DNA from: Atriophallophorus winterbourni
Taxonomy: Eukaryota; Platyhelminthes; Trematoda; Plagiorchiida; Microphallidae
Length of the DNA: 64,000 nucleotides
Reading direction: 5' to 3'
Assembly: GCA_013407085.1 (NCBI GenBank)
Contig: JACCGJ010014425.1
Coordinates: 1 to 64,000 of the forward strand
Below, piece by piece: positions 23,000 to 34,700 of this stretch (its first letter is position 1; each line of letters opens with the position of its first letter). The notes beneath the pieces were generated by a model that saw only the letters and a program-made list of their open reading frames with translations, did no database searches and was not told the DNA's origin. The position numbers were made by a program, and so were the translations under genes.

Positions 23000-24480
23000 G
23001 AGCCATTATATAGACAAAAAGAAGGGTCGGCAATGGCTTTCCCGATATCTCCAGTACTTGCGAACATGTATATGGAGGATTTCAAGAACAAAGCCCTCAA
23101 AAAATGAAGAGGTCAAACCAAAATTGTGGTGGCGCTATGTTGATGACACATTTGTTATCATCAAGCAAGATCAGTTAGAGGCCTTCGTTAAATATTTAAA
23201 TGAAATAGACCCATGTATTACTGTCACAAAGGAAGTGGAATCCTGCACAGGCACACTTCCATTTTTGGACTGTTTAGCACAAAAAGTAGACGGGAAAATA
23301 AAAACTTTTGTCTATCCGATGCTGTACTACGATACACTTCCGCTCATCCAAGACAGGTCTTCAGTTCCATAGCTTGTTTCATTTTCCATAAGGTAGAACA
23401 CCTGCGCAGCGACGAAAGAGAACGAAAACAGGCGCAACGTGAAGCGAGCCAAAGGCTCATAGACCACGGTTATCCAAAACGTTTTGTAAAACGCCAATTG
23501 ATGAAGGTAGAATACACATCCGAAAGATCAGGAAAAAATTGGCGGGATACAGTTTGTATACCGTATGTAAAATACACATCTGAAGCGATACGTAGAATCT
23601 TGAACCAGGCGGCCATACGCGTAACTTATAAGTAAGGGAAAACTATCCGTTCGGTTCTGATACACCTCAAGGATAAGACACCTTTATCTAGCGTTACGAA
23701 CAGCATCTACAGAATCAACTTTAAGGACTGTTCCTGTGTTTACATAGGGCAGACTTCCAGGGAAATGCACACTAGAATCGAAGAACACTTAAAGCGTGTC
23801 CGGAGACAGCACCGGGATGCGAGGGAATATCAATTACTTATTCGTGATTCCGCCTTGGCGGAGCACGTTTTAGATACGGGCCATAGCGTCGATCTACACA
23901 ATGTGGAAATATTGAGACGCGGTATTAAACCGTATAGCGAACGCCTACATGCGGAGGCGGTCGAAATTGCCAAGGCAGGTCTACTGGCAGTCAATAAGTT
24001 GGATGGGGCAGAAGTCTCCACAATCTGGCGCTCGGCACTGATGCGAAAGTAAATAGTTTTTATTCACCTTATACCTACTAGTTAATTAGATTTTTGTTTT
24101 TCTTCAATAATAGCCTTAGTCCCGTTAGTTATGTACTTTTACGTATGTTGGCAGCTGTGTCAACTGACCTTGACCGTGTTCACTTGTATCCGATTGATGT
24201 GGATTCACACTGTGATGAAAATGGACCTCTGAACCTGGTCATTCCCACGAGACGTGACACACTGTATGCGTAATATAGGCTGTTTAGCGGTAAGGTCAAA
24301 TAAGTGGTGGTGGGTTGACTACTACTTAATCATGTTCCCTGTCCTGACTATCACCCTTGGTCGGACAAAGCTTCTGTGTCAGAAGTGAAACGTTAACCAA
24401 AAACTACTCTGACCGATTGCACTCAAATTTCCTTGCATTATGAATACACAATCGGTCCCAAACATATTCCAATCGATTGA
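23000..24480 (+). mobile_element. Penelope-like element: end of RT, GIY-YIG endonuclease and tail
   Basis: A 5'-truncated PLE pseudogene. In shifting frames it reads VLANMYMEDFKNKAL (about 23055), then KPKLWWRYVDDTFVI with the catalytic YVDD (near 23135), FLDCL, then AHPRQVFSSIACFIFHKV and HGYPKRFVKRQLMKV. After an in-frame TAA at 23633-23635 the same frame continues: TNSIYRINFKDCSCVYIGQT (GIY-YIG half motif, near 23745), REMHTRIEEHLK, SALAEHVLDTGHSVD and NVEILRRG, stopping at 24052. Frameshifts near 23100 and 23340-23370 also break it. The tail (24053-24480) holds a hammerhead-like motif whose CTGACGA has become CGGACAA (24362-24368). Confidence 0.85.
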
Positions 24481-24489
24481 TGCGCTACT

Positions 24490-24645
24490 TGTTTACCATT
24501 CCCCCACTGTTTTAAGTGGATGCGGATCCTGATTGTACTATCTCTACCTGATGAGTGCAAACAGTACGAAACCGGTCGGAAGGTGTATGTGAGATGGAAT
24601 TGCATGCAAATGAGTATTTTCGTGCACGGTTATGGGATTTGCTCC
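24490..24645 (+). repeat. hammerhead-bearing short repeat (family S, copy 2)
   Basis: Begins GATGCGGATCCTGATTGTAC and ends TGCATGCAAATGAG. It directly abuts the PLE tail. Its ribozyme core is intact (see 24542-24583). Confidence 0.6.
24542..24583 (+). ncRNA. hammerhead ribozyme motif, type S, core intact
   Basis: CTGATGA (24548-24554), helix II GTGC/GTAC with one G-U pair and loop AAACA, GAA, loopless helix III ACCGGT (24571-24576), cleavage-site C24577. The core and helices II and III are complete. Helix I (CTCTAC with GGAAGG) has decayed, with two mismatches relative to the six-pair CCCTAC/GTGGGG stem in the copy at 27.7 kb. Confidence 0.6.
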
Positions 24646-24649
24646 ATCT

Positions 24650-25495
24650 ACACGCGTATGGGACCATGCGATTGGACAGCTTGGTCGTGCCAAACTTATC
24701 CATCAATAGCTTACATGAACAACTTTTATACAACCGATGTGTTAAAATTTCACCCACTCTTTTAACACCAGGAAGGCTGGGGATCATGATTAATCAAGTT
24801 TCTCCAAGTATGTACAATCGCGACAAGATTAGAACCTGGACTGTGGGATTGAAAGAGGAACGACATACACTCTATGTACTCACGGTCTATTTATTACGAT
24901 GTCTCAAATAAAATAAAATTTATTTTCATTCTAGTTATTCGATTTCTGCTGTTCGGCGAAAATGAGTAAAAATCTGGAGAAAACATCGATATTGTTTGTG
25001 CCTGATTTCTTGTATTAGATGGCTAATAATTTGTTGTGTTGTAATGAAGCGAGATTATCCATTTAACATTGATCGTTTATGTATTTTTATAACACGTTGT
25101 TGATCAGAGAATCTATAGAATTCAACCCTCGACATATAGATATCCAGGGAAAGCGTTTGAATCGTTTCATAGCTGTCAGATAAAAAATTTCTCAATTTCT
25201 CAGAATAGGATCATATATTACGAAATTTGTGTATTTGAAATTCCGATATTGTGCCGAAAAATCCAATATGTCCATGGTAATACTTTATTCTTACAAATTT
25301 CAGTCTGCATCATCAACAGGATAGCGATTGCCAAATTTATGGTGAGTGTGTCAATAATTTCCTAGAGCCTTGAACATTTTGCGCGAAATTTAATTCATAT
25401 GGATCAAAATAATTTCATCAGCTTGATCATTTTTGCTCCCACCTACCGCGGAATTAAAGTGAACGGTGGAACCTAATTCAATCATCAGATCCATA
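24650..25495. other. no gene recognised
   Basis: The plus-strand frame 24555-24911 overlaps the S repeat and is probably incidental. The remainder is AT-rich. Confidence 0.35.
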
Positions 25496-25499
25496 AATC

Positions 25500-25793
25500 A
25501 TGTCGTGGGATAATACATTTTTCACAGCAGGCATATTTTTTCGATGGAAATATCGTATCAACAGGGATCATACAGATTGCAGCTTACTGAATTATCTCAG
25601 TTTGTGTGAGAAATACGTAAAAAGTGGTGGGGAAAGATTTGATAATTATTTGGAGCAAAAGAGGTTTTGTATTGATCGTGTACTGTGGTCGATTTCAGAT
25701 TCAGATTTGCGAGAAAATTATTTCAAAGCGCGAAAAAGCGTACGATTAAGGGAAGTGTGTGATGGGTCATTTCAGTCTAAAATTAGACACTAA
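25500..25793 (+). CDS. hypothetical 97-residue ORF or possible first coding exon of the downstream gene
   Basis: ATG at 25500 opens a 97-codon frame (starts MSWDNTFFTAG, ends SFQSKIRH). The composition is protein-like, with balanced charge, several aromatic residues and no low complexity. No family recognised. A potential splice donor GAA|GTGTGT after codon 85 (exon end 25754) is in phase 0. That would join in frame to the phase-0 acceptor at 26583, 829 bp downstream, giving a 464-residue protein with an ATG start. This joining is speculative. The alternatives are a small stand-alone gene or a chance ORF. Confidence 0.35.
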   Translation: MSWDNTFFTAGIFFRWKYRINRDHTDCSLLNYLSLCEKYVKSGGERFDNYLEQKRFCIDRVLWSISDSDLRENYFKARKSVRLREVCDGSFQSKIRH

Positions 25794-25799
25794 GGTCTG

Positions 25800-26580
25800 T
25801 TCAAAATTACGGATCACTATCAATCGACAAAGATCATGAATTGTGCAATATTATAAAGTAGTAGTAATAATGAATGTAGGGATATACAATATAATGAATC
25901 CAGTTGTGATTCAAACGAATCACTTCTAACGTGCATCAAATTAATGATTGAGCATAACGGCGCTATTTCAAATACATTCTCTTGAATTCCATTTCTATAA
26001 TTTGTATTGCGTATTCATTGTTCCTTCAAATAAAACAAAGTTTTATAAAGCATCATGAAGATCTTTTATCAAGTGAATTTTCAGGTATTTTGCTCTGACA
26101 AAGAAACGGTTTCGTTGATCAAAAAACTATTACAAATTCGAAATTCTATATCGAAAGAAATCTGATCATATTAACCATTTAGTTCTGAAGTTCGCAGCTA
26201 AAAATCGGAATTTATGAAAACCTGACAATTGATGTATCATTTTGCCTACAATTATTATTGTACAAGAAACCAATTCTAAGTTTGTAGATTATATTGTTTT
26301 TCATACGTATTGTTATGTTCGCTCATGTAAATGTAATTCCTTCCCGTATTCATGCTAATTTTCTCATCAAATGAAAATATATTGTTTATTTTCGGTAAAC
26401 CTTGGAAAATTGGTTAAAATAGGAAGAATTTGTATGCATTGTTCTATACATCGTGCTTGAATAAAATTTAAAGAATAATTCCGTGTCAAGTATTGAGACT
26501 CTCATAAACGACAAACATTCCCGAATCAAGATTGATTCAACAAATGTAGTTTTCAATCGACTCATTCGAGTGTATTTTGC
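25800..26580. other. non-coding sequence upstream of, or first intron before, the exon at 26583
   Basis: AT-rich; no repeat family recognised. Confidence 0.35.
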
Positions 26581-26582
26581 AG

Positions 26583-26900
26583 GCCCAGCAACAAACATCC
26601 AGTTCGAAGGCTCAAACCAGTATGCCGGCAGCCGCGCTGTCCTGTTGTGAATACCTGAGGCGCAACCCACCACCATTCATGTACATGCAGCAATTCAACC
26701 GTGTGACAGACCGACAACTCGGGTTACTCGAGCGCTATCGTGTAACACAAGCCGAACACTGCAAGCTGGGTCGGAACACCATGTCCAACATGCTCGAATC
26801 GCATCGAGCTTATGCGGCGAAATTTAAGAGCTTAGAACCTGAAAGCTGGCAAACTGGATTGGAAGATTGCGGTGACTTTTATACATATCGATGGAAAGAA
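26583..26900 (+). CDS. exon a of the unrecognised gene
   Basis: 318 nt, phase 0 to phase 0. Acceptor TGTATTTTGCAG before it, strong donor GTAAGTAG after it. Encodes a Q/S-rich start and LRRNPPPFMYMQQFNRVTDR through FYTYRWKE. Confidence 0.75.
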
Positions 26901-28728
26901 GTAAGTAGCTACTTAAATTTAAATTTCGGGAGTTCATTGATGCATTACACACCAATTTAGGACGTATGTATATTTTTATTTAAAAGTTTTTTCACTATTT
27001 AATTGAAATAAAGAATCAAAAGCAAGTCAGCTCGCATCTTCATGAACGATGTATTTCCAGATTTAAAATTGCGTCTCTGCCTTTCAATCGACTGTTTCCT
27101 ACACTTGTCAATGTTCACCTCTGTGCTGCAGTGCATTTTCGTGGTACTTATACGTCGCCTAGATTAGGCCTGTACAATTGTATTGCATAATTTCCTAAGT
27201 TGAAATCCATAAATTGACCTCTAGAATTTTCCTAACGGCGGTAGAAAGACATTAGAAATATAATCATGAACGTTGTCAAGATTAACATAACGACGCAACA
27301 CACACAATCACTTTGCCGCTGAATTTGGAGACAGATTAAAGCGTCACCGTTAGGTTGCCAAATTGCGGTTGCATTCGTTAGATGTTGGACAAAAATCTCG
27401 GTTGAGCCGAACAATCTGAGCTATACGAGATGGGAGGGAGGTTGAGGGAGGTTGCTACTCATTGGCGTTAAAATTGTTTGAGTAATCAAACATAAACTCG
27501 AAACGTAAATCCATCAACTGAAGGAGGTTACCAAAACTTGAACGAAATTACCAGCTTCATATTCGTGAGAAGAGAGTGGCGCGATATCGATTATTGTTTG
27601 TTGCACATCGATGTAATTTTTTTTCAAACAATCTATCACATGAGTATCAGAAAACAAGCACAGGTGGATCCTGGTTCTACTGTCCCTACCTGATGAGTGC
27701 AAACAGCACAAAACCGGTCGTGGGGTGGGTGTGATGGAAATTCATGTAAATGAGCTATTTTGTCAGAAAACAAGTTTAAAATATAGGTATTCTTAGCTCT
27801 AGGAACTGGTATTTTATGGTTGGAAAGGCTATCAAGTTGACGAGTTACATAGTGTATAAACCACATATTCCAATTGATAATACAGACATTAACATAGCGC
27901 ATAGTTTACAGTGTTTGTCGAGCTTCGAAGTGAAAATGCCAACGAGAAATGAAACAAATGAACAGTTGCATTTTGATTTTAGGTGAGGATAGCATGACGA
28001 TACGTAGCATATAAAATACAAATGTCGCAGTACATGAATTCGTCTCTCTCTCTATTTGACAGAGTCATCACTTTGTATTGTGTACTTGCTGTAGCCAAAA
28101 ATGACGTGCGAAAATTTCCAGCGTAAAACAAGTAGCAGTATTATAGGTCTTGTTATCGTCTTACTTTAGTTTGCAATTGAGCGGCTAAGAGAAAGTTCTT
28201 CTTGACTCGTTGGGTCAAAGTCAAGAGCTTTTATATTACTTTTGTAAACTTCTTTGTACCGAAAACCTGCAAATTGTAGACTCTGATTTCAACCCTTTTG
28301 CAATACGATCATTTTCCCATTCTGTAAATATGACCCAGCCAGCGTAGGCTGCGTAATAGTGTGAACATTGTCTGTAGACCAGTTTTAAAAAGCACTTCGA
28401 TATTCATTAATTTGTCGTCCGCAATATCTATAAATTGCAACGGGTGCTTCTTAAATGGAAAGCATTCGGTTTACCTTTGTGTCTTGCGTGAATGGTTCAT
28501 GTTTCGGTGCCATACAGTAAAGCATTTATGTACAATTACTGCCATCATTTTTGTCTTCATGGTCAGCTTGCGGTTGCCCAGACAAGAGAATTCGGACGGG
28601 ACAATAAAGCAGCCGCTCAGCAAGTCCGCTTATCAATCTCGGAGTCTAGCTAGAGGTTAATCGTGATAGTTTTACCGAAATGATATACTGATTTAAGCTG
28701 ACATTTTTCAGCAGTGCTAATGAGGAGG

Positions 28729-28769
<41 letters not shown>

Positions 28770-31700
28770 GCGAATGGTAACTAAGTGAATGACCTTTTCA
28801 AACAGTTTAGCAGTTGTGCCCGATCATCATGAGATCATGTCAAAAACCATCGATGTTAAAACTACTCAAGTTAACAGAGCTATTGACCAGTTTCAAACCA
28901 CTATGGCAGAATATGACTTTTGTGAGAGATTTGCCACATCACAGACTGAGCAAATTACACCTATTATAGAAAAAGAGTATAACATAAACTGAAAACCGTT
29001 TTAGGCGAAACACAGCTGTGTATATCGGAACATTTCATGCATTAGACACTCCAGTTTAAACTCTTAACAATGGTTCATCAATTGAAATATTCGATATTCC
29101 ACAAGATAGACTGCGGTTTTTTCTGAGAAATATAGTTTAATTTCTCATATCTGCATTTCAACATATTTTTTTCAATTTTACAGCTCATACGCAATCGTCT
29201 CGGACATGATGACCATGACAGAAATTCCGTGCGAGAGTACAACACACGTTTCACACTTCCCATGCAATTATGCGAGCTGGAAGGTGCGTGAGTGTCTTCA
29301 AATTTTCAACATTTAAAACACGTTTTCAATAGGATTGAGAAACTTTCAGTTAGCATGAATCTAGTACTTGTAGAGCTATATCCACATTTAAAATTATGAT
29401 TTATTATCCTCATTTGCATACATTTTAATCACACACCCCACGAGAGCTTTAGTGCTGTTTGTACTCACCCGTAGGGACAGTAGGGCAGGATCCACATGCC
29501 TTAAAACATGTCTTGATTCAATACATTTGTTAGAGCTGGTCCACACATTTTATGTTCTATTGATTGATCCAGGTTTGTTCTGCTTTAAAGTTAAAATATG
29601 CTATCGTTTCCCGCATTTTATAGGTATGCAGAATAGAATGTTATCAAAATCAGTCGAGTAAGTGTAAGTGTATGCTTTACGAAACTTGATGGTAGTGTGG
29701 CTTATCATCATGAAAGTTGCAAATAAGATTATCCAACGCACTTTGCGTGTTGCATTGATTAGCCAACCCTCCAGTGAAGCGCGCCATCGCGATAGCTGTG
29801 CGAAGTCGATAATATAACTGTGTTTTCTCTCAGCTTCATCTGGCCTCATTTCTAGGGAAAAGAAGCTTCACGGCATTTCCTGACCAAGCGATGTGCAGAA
29901 AACATAAATAGGAGCGGATTACGGCTGTTCTTAGTATTCCTTGGGAAACAGTTCGGGAAGCTATAAACGCGATATCGATATCGACCATGGATGTACATCA
30001 CAATCGCACGAATTTTCATGTTCCACAGCTTTTCGAATGACTAAACAGTCCGATTCGGAATGAACAATCTCTCCCGCAGCGCTTGCAACGATAGGCAGAA
30101 CTCGGTCGTAGGGCGTCAGATGCACGCCGGCGACGTGATCTGCGTTCAGCAGCCAGAAGCTGTCTCTGCTCCTCCCCAGCTTGCAGATGACGCTTTACAC
30201 AATGCCTTCAATGTGAGCGGTCAAGAGCAAGTTCTTCCCAACTCGCCGGGTCAAATCCAAGAGTTTTCATACCTATTTTGCAAACGTTGTTGTACTACAA
30301 GTGCGTTCTGCCCAATGGTCGACTGCCTAATTGCAACTCACCGTAGAGTAGATCTTTCGGAATACGACCATTTTCCATTCTGTAGACATGACCAAGCCAC
30401 CGCAGGCAGCGCTTTCGTAATAGGGTGAACATGCTTTATATACCAGCTTTTGAAAGCACTTCAGCATTAGTCACTCTGTCCATCCACGATACGTTCAAGA
30501 TACGACGGATGCTTCGTAGATGGAAAGCATTCAGCTTCCGTTCGTGTATCGCGTGGTTGGTCCAGGATTGACTGCCGTGCAGTAGAGCATTCAGTACGCA
30601 CACGCTGTATACCATCATCTTTGTCTTTACAGTCAGCTTGCGGTCACCCAAAAACACGAGAGTTGAATCGGGACAAAATGGTAGCTGCTCTGCCAATCGG
30701 CTTATCAAACTCCGTGTCTAGCGAGAGGTTATCCGCAATGGTTGAACCAAGATATGTGAGATGATGTACTGGTTCAAGCTGACAGTTTCCGACAGTGATG
30801 ATTGGAGGCGATACAATCCCTTGACCAAGGACTTTGGTTTTGCTCGCGCTGATTGTTAGCCCAAAGTCTTTGCATGCCGACGAAAAACATTCCATTAGCG
30901 ACTGGAGGTGTTCTTTGGAGTGAGCAATAATGGCTGCATCTTTGGCAAGCAGCAGGTCACGGATTATCACATCCCTTGCTTTGGTTTGTGCTCTCTAGCG
31001 GTTCGGGTTGAAAAGCTTGACCACGTGCTGAATAAACATGAAATCCTGACTAATGATGACTCAAACAATCATGGTTGTAAATACTGCAAGTGAAAGAATA
31101 AGCATTTTAAGCTTCTTTTATTAACCTATGGATCACTTCATTAACTTGAATATGATGACCAAATTTCGCAGCTAAAATGTCTGAAAATGGAAAAAATTGT
31201 TATTTCATATTTTTAACGATGAATGGCATATTCCGAACCCCGGTTAAATTGTCGAGGCGGACTAACGACGCCTTTTACACAACACCAATGATCATGACAT
31301 TTAATAAGAGCACTATGAATAAAGTTTCGCCCAGTAACTCCGACACAACTTAGCAATAGTCTGTTTTAATTTTCCAACATTGTTGACGTTATCGTCTCTT
31401 AGTTGCCAGTGTGCATTACTCTAATCGGTTTTTAAATCAACTCATGAGGTTGAATTCTAAAACTCATAGCGCTGATTTTAGTAGATTAGTGAAGATAACA
31501 CTAAACAGTTAGCGGGCGAAACACTGGTGTGTTTAACTGCAACTGTGATGCTCACATCATCAACCCTTACACACCGCTACCGGTTTCTGGCTGATGGCCA
31601 TCATGAGGTGGACACACACACTTTATGATTCTGTATTTCGAAATAGTGGTTGTTTGTAAGAACCCTATAAATCACTGGCATGCAAGTATCACTATTTTCA

Positions 31701-34700
31701 CCACTTCACTACGGTTTCAAGGCTCACGGAACCTGAACTTACTGTCTCCACCTGATGATGGCAAACAGCCACATACCGGTAGTGGTGTGTAAAGGATGGG
31801 GATGTCAGCACCACAATATATTAGTCTTTTATAAGCGCTTCGAGTTCTTGACCAGGAATTACTTTGTTTCTGTATTAGTCAGATTATGTGTTTGAATGCC
31901 AGGATTCGTTATAGAAAATCCATCTAGCAGGTGTTCTGAAAACTAACTTTGTTTGCAAGTGAACCAATGTTTCGGGCTATTGCTCAACTGACCAAAATAA
32001 ACAAGAAGAATCCGGTTATATGGTATAACTGTTTAATAAAGCATTAAGTAATATTCGTTCCTTAATATACCTTATGGATCCTTGAGTTGCTATCTGTGCT
32101 TCGATTGATTTGTTGCTCCATGGACATTTCGAAATTAATCTCGATTTTAATAACCGAATTTACCAGGTTTTCACCATCGCACAGCATTGAAGTTTTCATG
32201 GGTTTTCACATATAAGTTAACATCGTATGCATAACTTAATACTTCGACTGGGATACCAATTAAAAACAGAGAGCATATTTATCTTTTGTGTATCACTTAC
32301 TTAATCATCCACAACGATCGCAGTTAGGGAATATTTCATTGTTAAACAACGGCTAATCACTTGTCATCGTATGCAGCGTAACGAGAATGACTGTCTAACA
32401 TTCAGCATGAACTGGCGTCATTCCATTGCCCTGGGACGCTAATGGTTGGCTTAATTGTGTGGAAAATAAATGGTGTGAACGGATTTTGTCTAAAACTTGT
32501 GATTCATACGGCAGCTCGCATGTTAGCTCTTGTATTTGTAGTGGACCGCCAGATTACATGAACGAGGCGGTATCATTGTTTATGTGATTAATGTTTCTTT
32601 AACCGCGATTCCCCAGGTGGCCACACATTCAATGTCGGAATCTACTCCGATTATGTGGTGCTTGTCCCGGGTTTCTCTTCCAATAATCCCTTTATGAATC
32701 TTATTTAAGAAATAACTCACTGCATTAAAACATATTTTTGATATTACACTCTCTTCTTAGGAGGCAATTATCGGATGTTGTCGCCACTAGCCTGTATTTA
32801 AATGTTGATTGAACACATTTTATTCATTGGAGATAAAGAACCGGCGTAGGCAGATGCTAACATGCCATTTAGAAGGTTTCGATCTCTCTCATCTTGCAGA
32901 GATGGATTAATCTGCACTAATGTACCGAATACTGAAAATATTAAAAGTATCCTTTGAAACATATTGAATGTAGCTTGAAAGGACAGCAAACTATTTCCCC
33001 AGAAATTTTCAGTGTACTAGCAAAGTGTAGTACTAGGCGCTACACTAGTGCAGAACAATTTATTAAATCGAAATTTCAAATGAGTACCGTAAATTATTTT
33101 CCATTTATAACCGACTGCTGGCAGTGTATCATTGTCTCGGCCGTTCGGAAGAATAACCTGCACAAACGGATTGCCAATTTTATACCTCTGCAGGATGAAG
33201 TGAATAAGGTAAATAAACATGCCGTCCATGGACGAAACAACCTAATTCTTGGACATTTCACGAAAACTTCTCTAAATTGTGTCACACTACTTAAATCAAA
33301 ACAAGATTTCATACACATTTCACCTACGTTTTGGTGATACAATATTGAAGTGGTTTGAACCAGGCTAAAACGCGTTTCCATCCCTAACGTCTATTAAGTT
33401 ATCTACCCTTATCCCGATTCAATGTATCACTTAATATAAACATACGCTATTCAAGGTTGGTTGAGGTCAACGCGAATCCTATAACGCAAGAAAATATCGA
33501 TCGGTCAAGCGCTCAATTTGCACATAGAAAGAAATTATGTATACGCATCTTTCAAACGAATCTCTTAAGTATACAGGAAGTCTTCTTTGTGTCTGTGCCG
33601 GTTGTCTTCTTTGACTGGCGATTTCGATTTCTCCGATCCCTTGCCAAGCTGGGCCCGTTAGACCAACCTTATGGATTGCGTATTGTGTCCTCCATCTGTT
33701 CTTGTTTTCATATAGAACACAGAACGCAAAATAGGATGTCATTTTAACCGCTTTTACGTAATTATTCCAAAACCCAAAAATATTTCTGTGAATTTCCTTT
33801 CATTCTCGCGGGATTTCTTGCTCTTGCGTTGTGCCTGTGGGTGGTGTGCTGCAGATAATCCGTGATCAATTGATTTAAATTCTTCCTAGTTTACTACACT
33901 CACAATCCCATTAATTGAGTTCAATGACAGATTCTAGTCAACCTATCCTTGAGCATTCACATTTGCTGTTCACGCGTGATACATTGATTTGTAAAATTCT
34001 TTTGGTTACCATTAGAGATTTCCTCAAATGCATGGCTCACAGATTTGTTTCAATTCTCAAAGAAACCCGCTCAAATTGGAAGTCATTCAATGTACCAGTT
34101 GTTAATTGACGACCCAGCTATCGATGGTCAGTAATTTTAGCATCGTTCTCTCAGTAATTACTCATCATGAACGAAATGGCTGAATTATTCACGAAAACAA
34201 TCCGGAAAATCTATAGATACAACCAAGTAGCGTCAAGCGGCTAATTTACTGTACCAATTTGTTCCGGGTGTCTTTACGTGCATGGGTGACTCATTCCTCT
34301 GCTACGCTAATTGATTCATCCTAACGTAGGCAGTGCGTTTGGATTAGTGAACCGGATTCCGCATGTCCTTTAAGGGAGCGTTTTACAGAACAGGATTACC
34401 ACTGGAGTGATTTGGACTTTTTGGTACGTGAATATTTATGTGGAAAATATAACCAAGTAGCTTAGTCATTGTACCGCTTGTATGTGAAGGAATATATTGT
34501 GCGAAGTTTCAACTGCAACTGATTCAGTTTTTTACAAAATAAGTTTCAAATTAAGGCATCGTTAATTGAGTTGCGTATTAATAAAAAGAGTCTAGTTCAA
34601 ACACAGTGGGAATATTTATAAACCAGATGCCAAGTATTCTCAGTAATTTAGATGAAGTTCACTACTCCATGTTTGGAACATGTTTGAAGATGTGCAGTTG

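Noticed and set aside
33457..33747. Overlapping open frames on both strands in intron
   Set aside because: Neither has recognisable motifs, and the joined gene model does not need an exon there.
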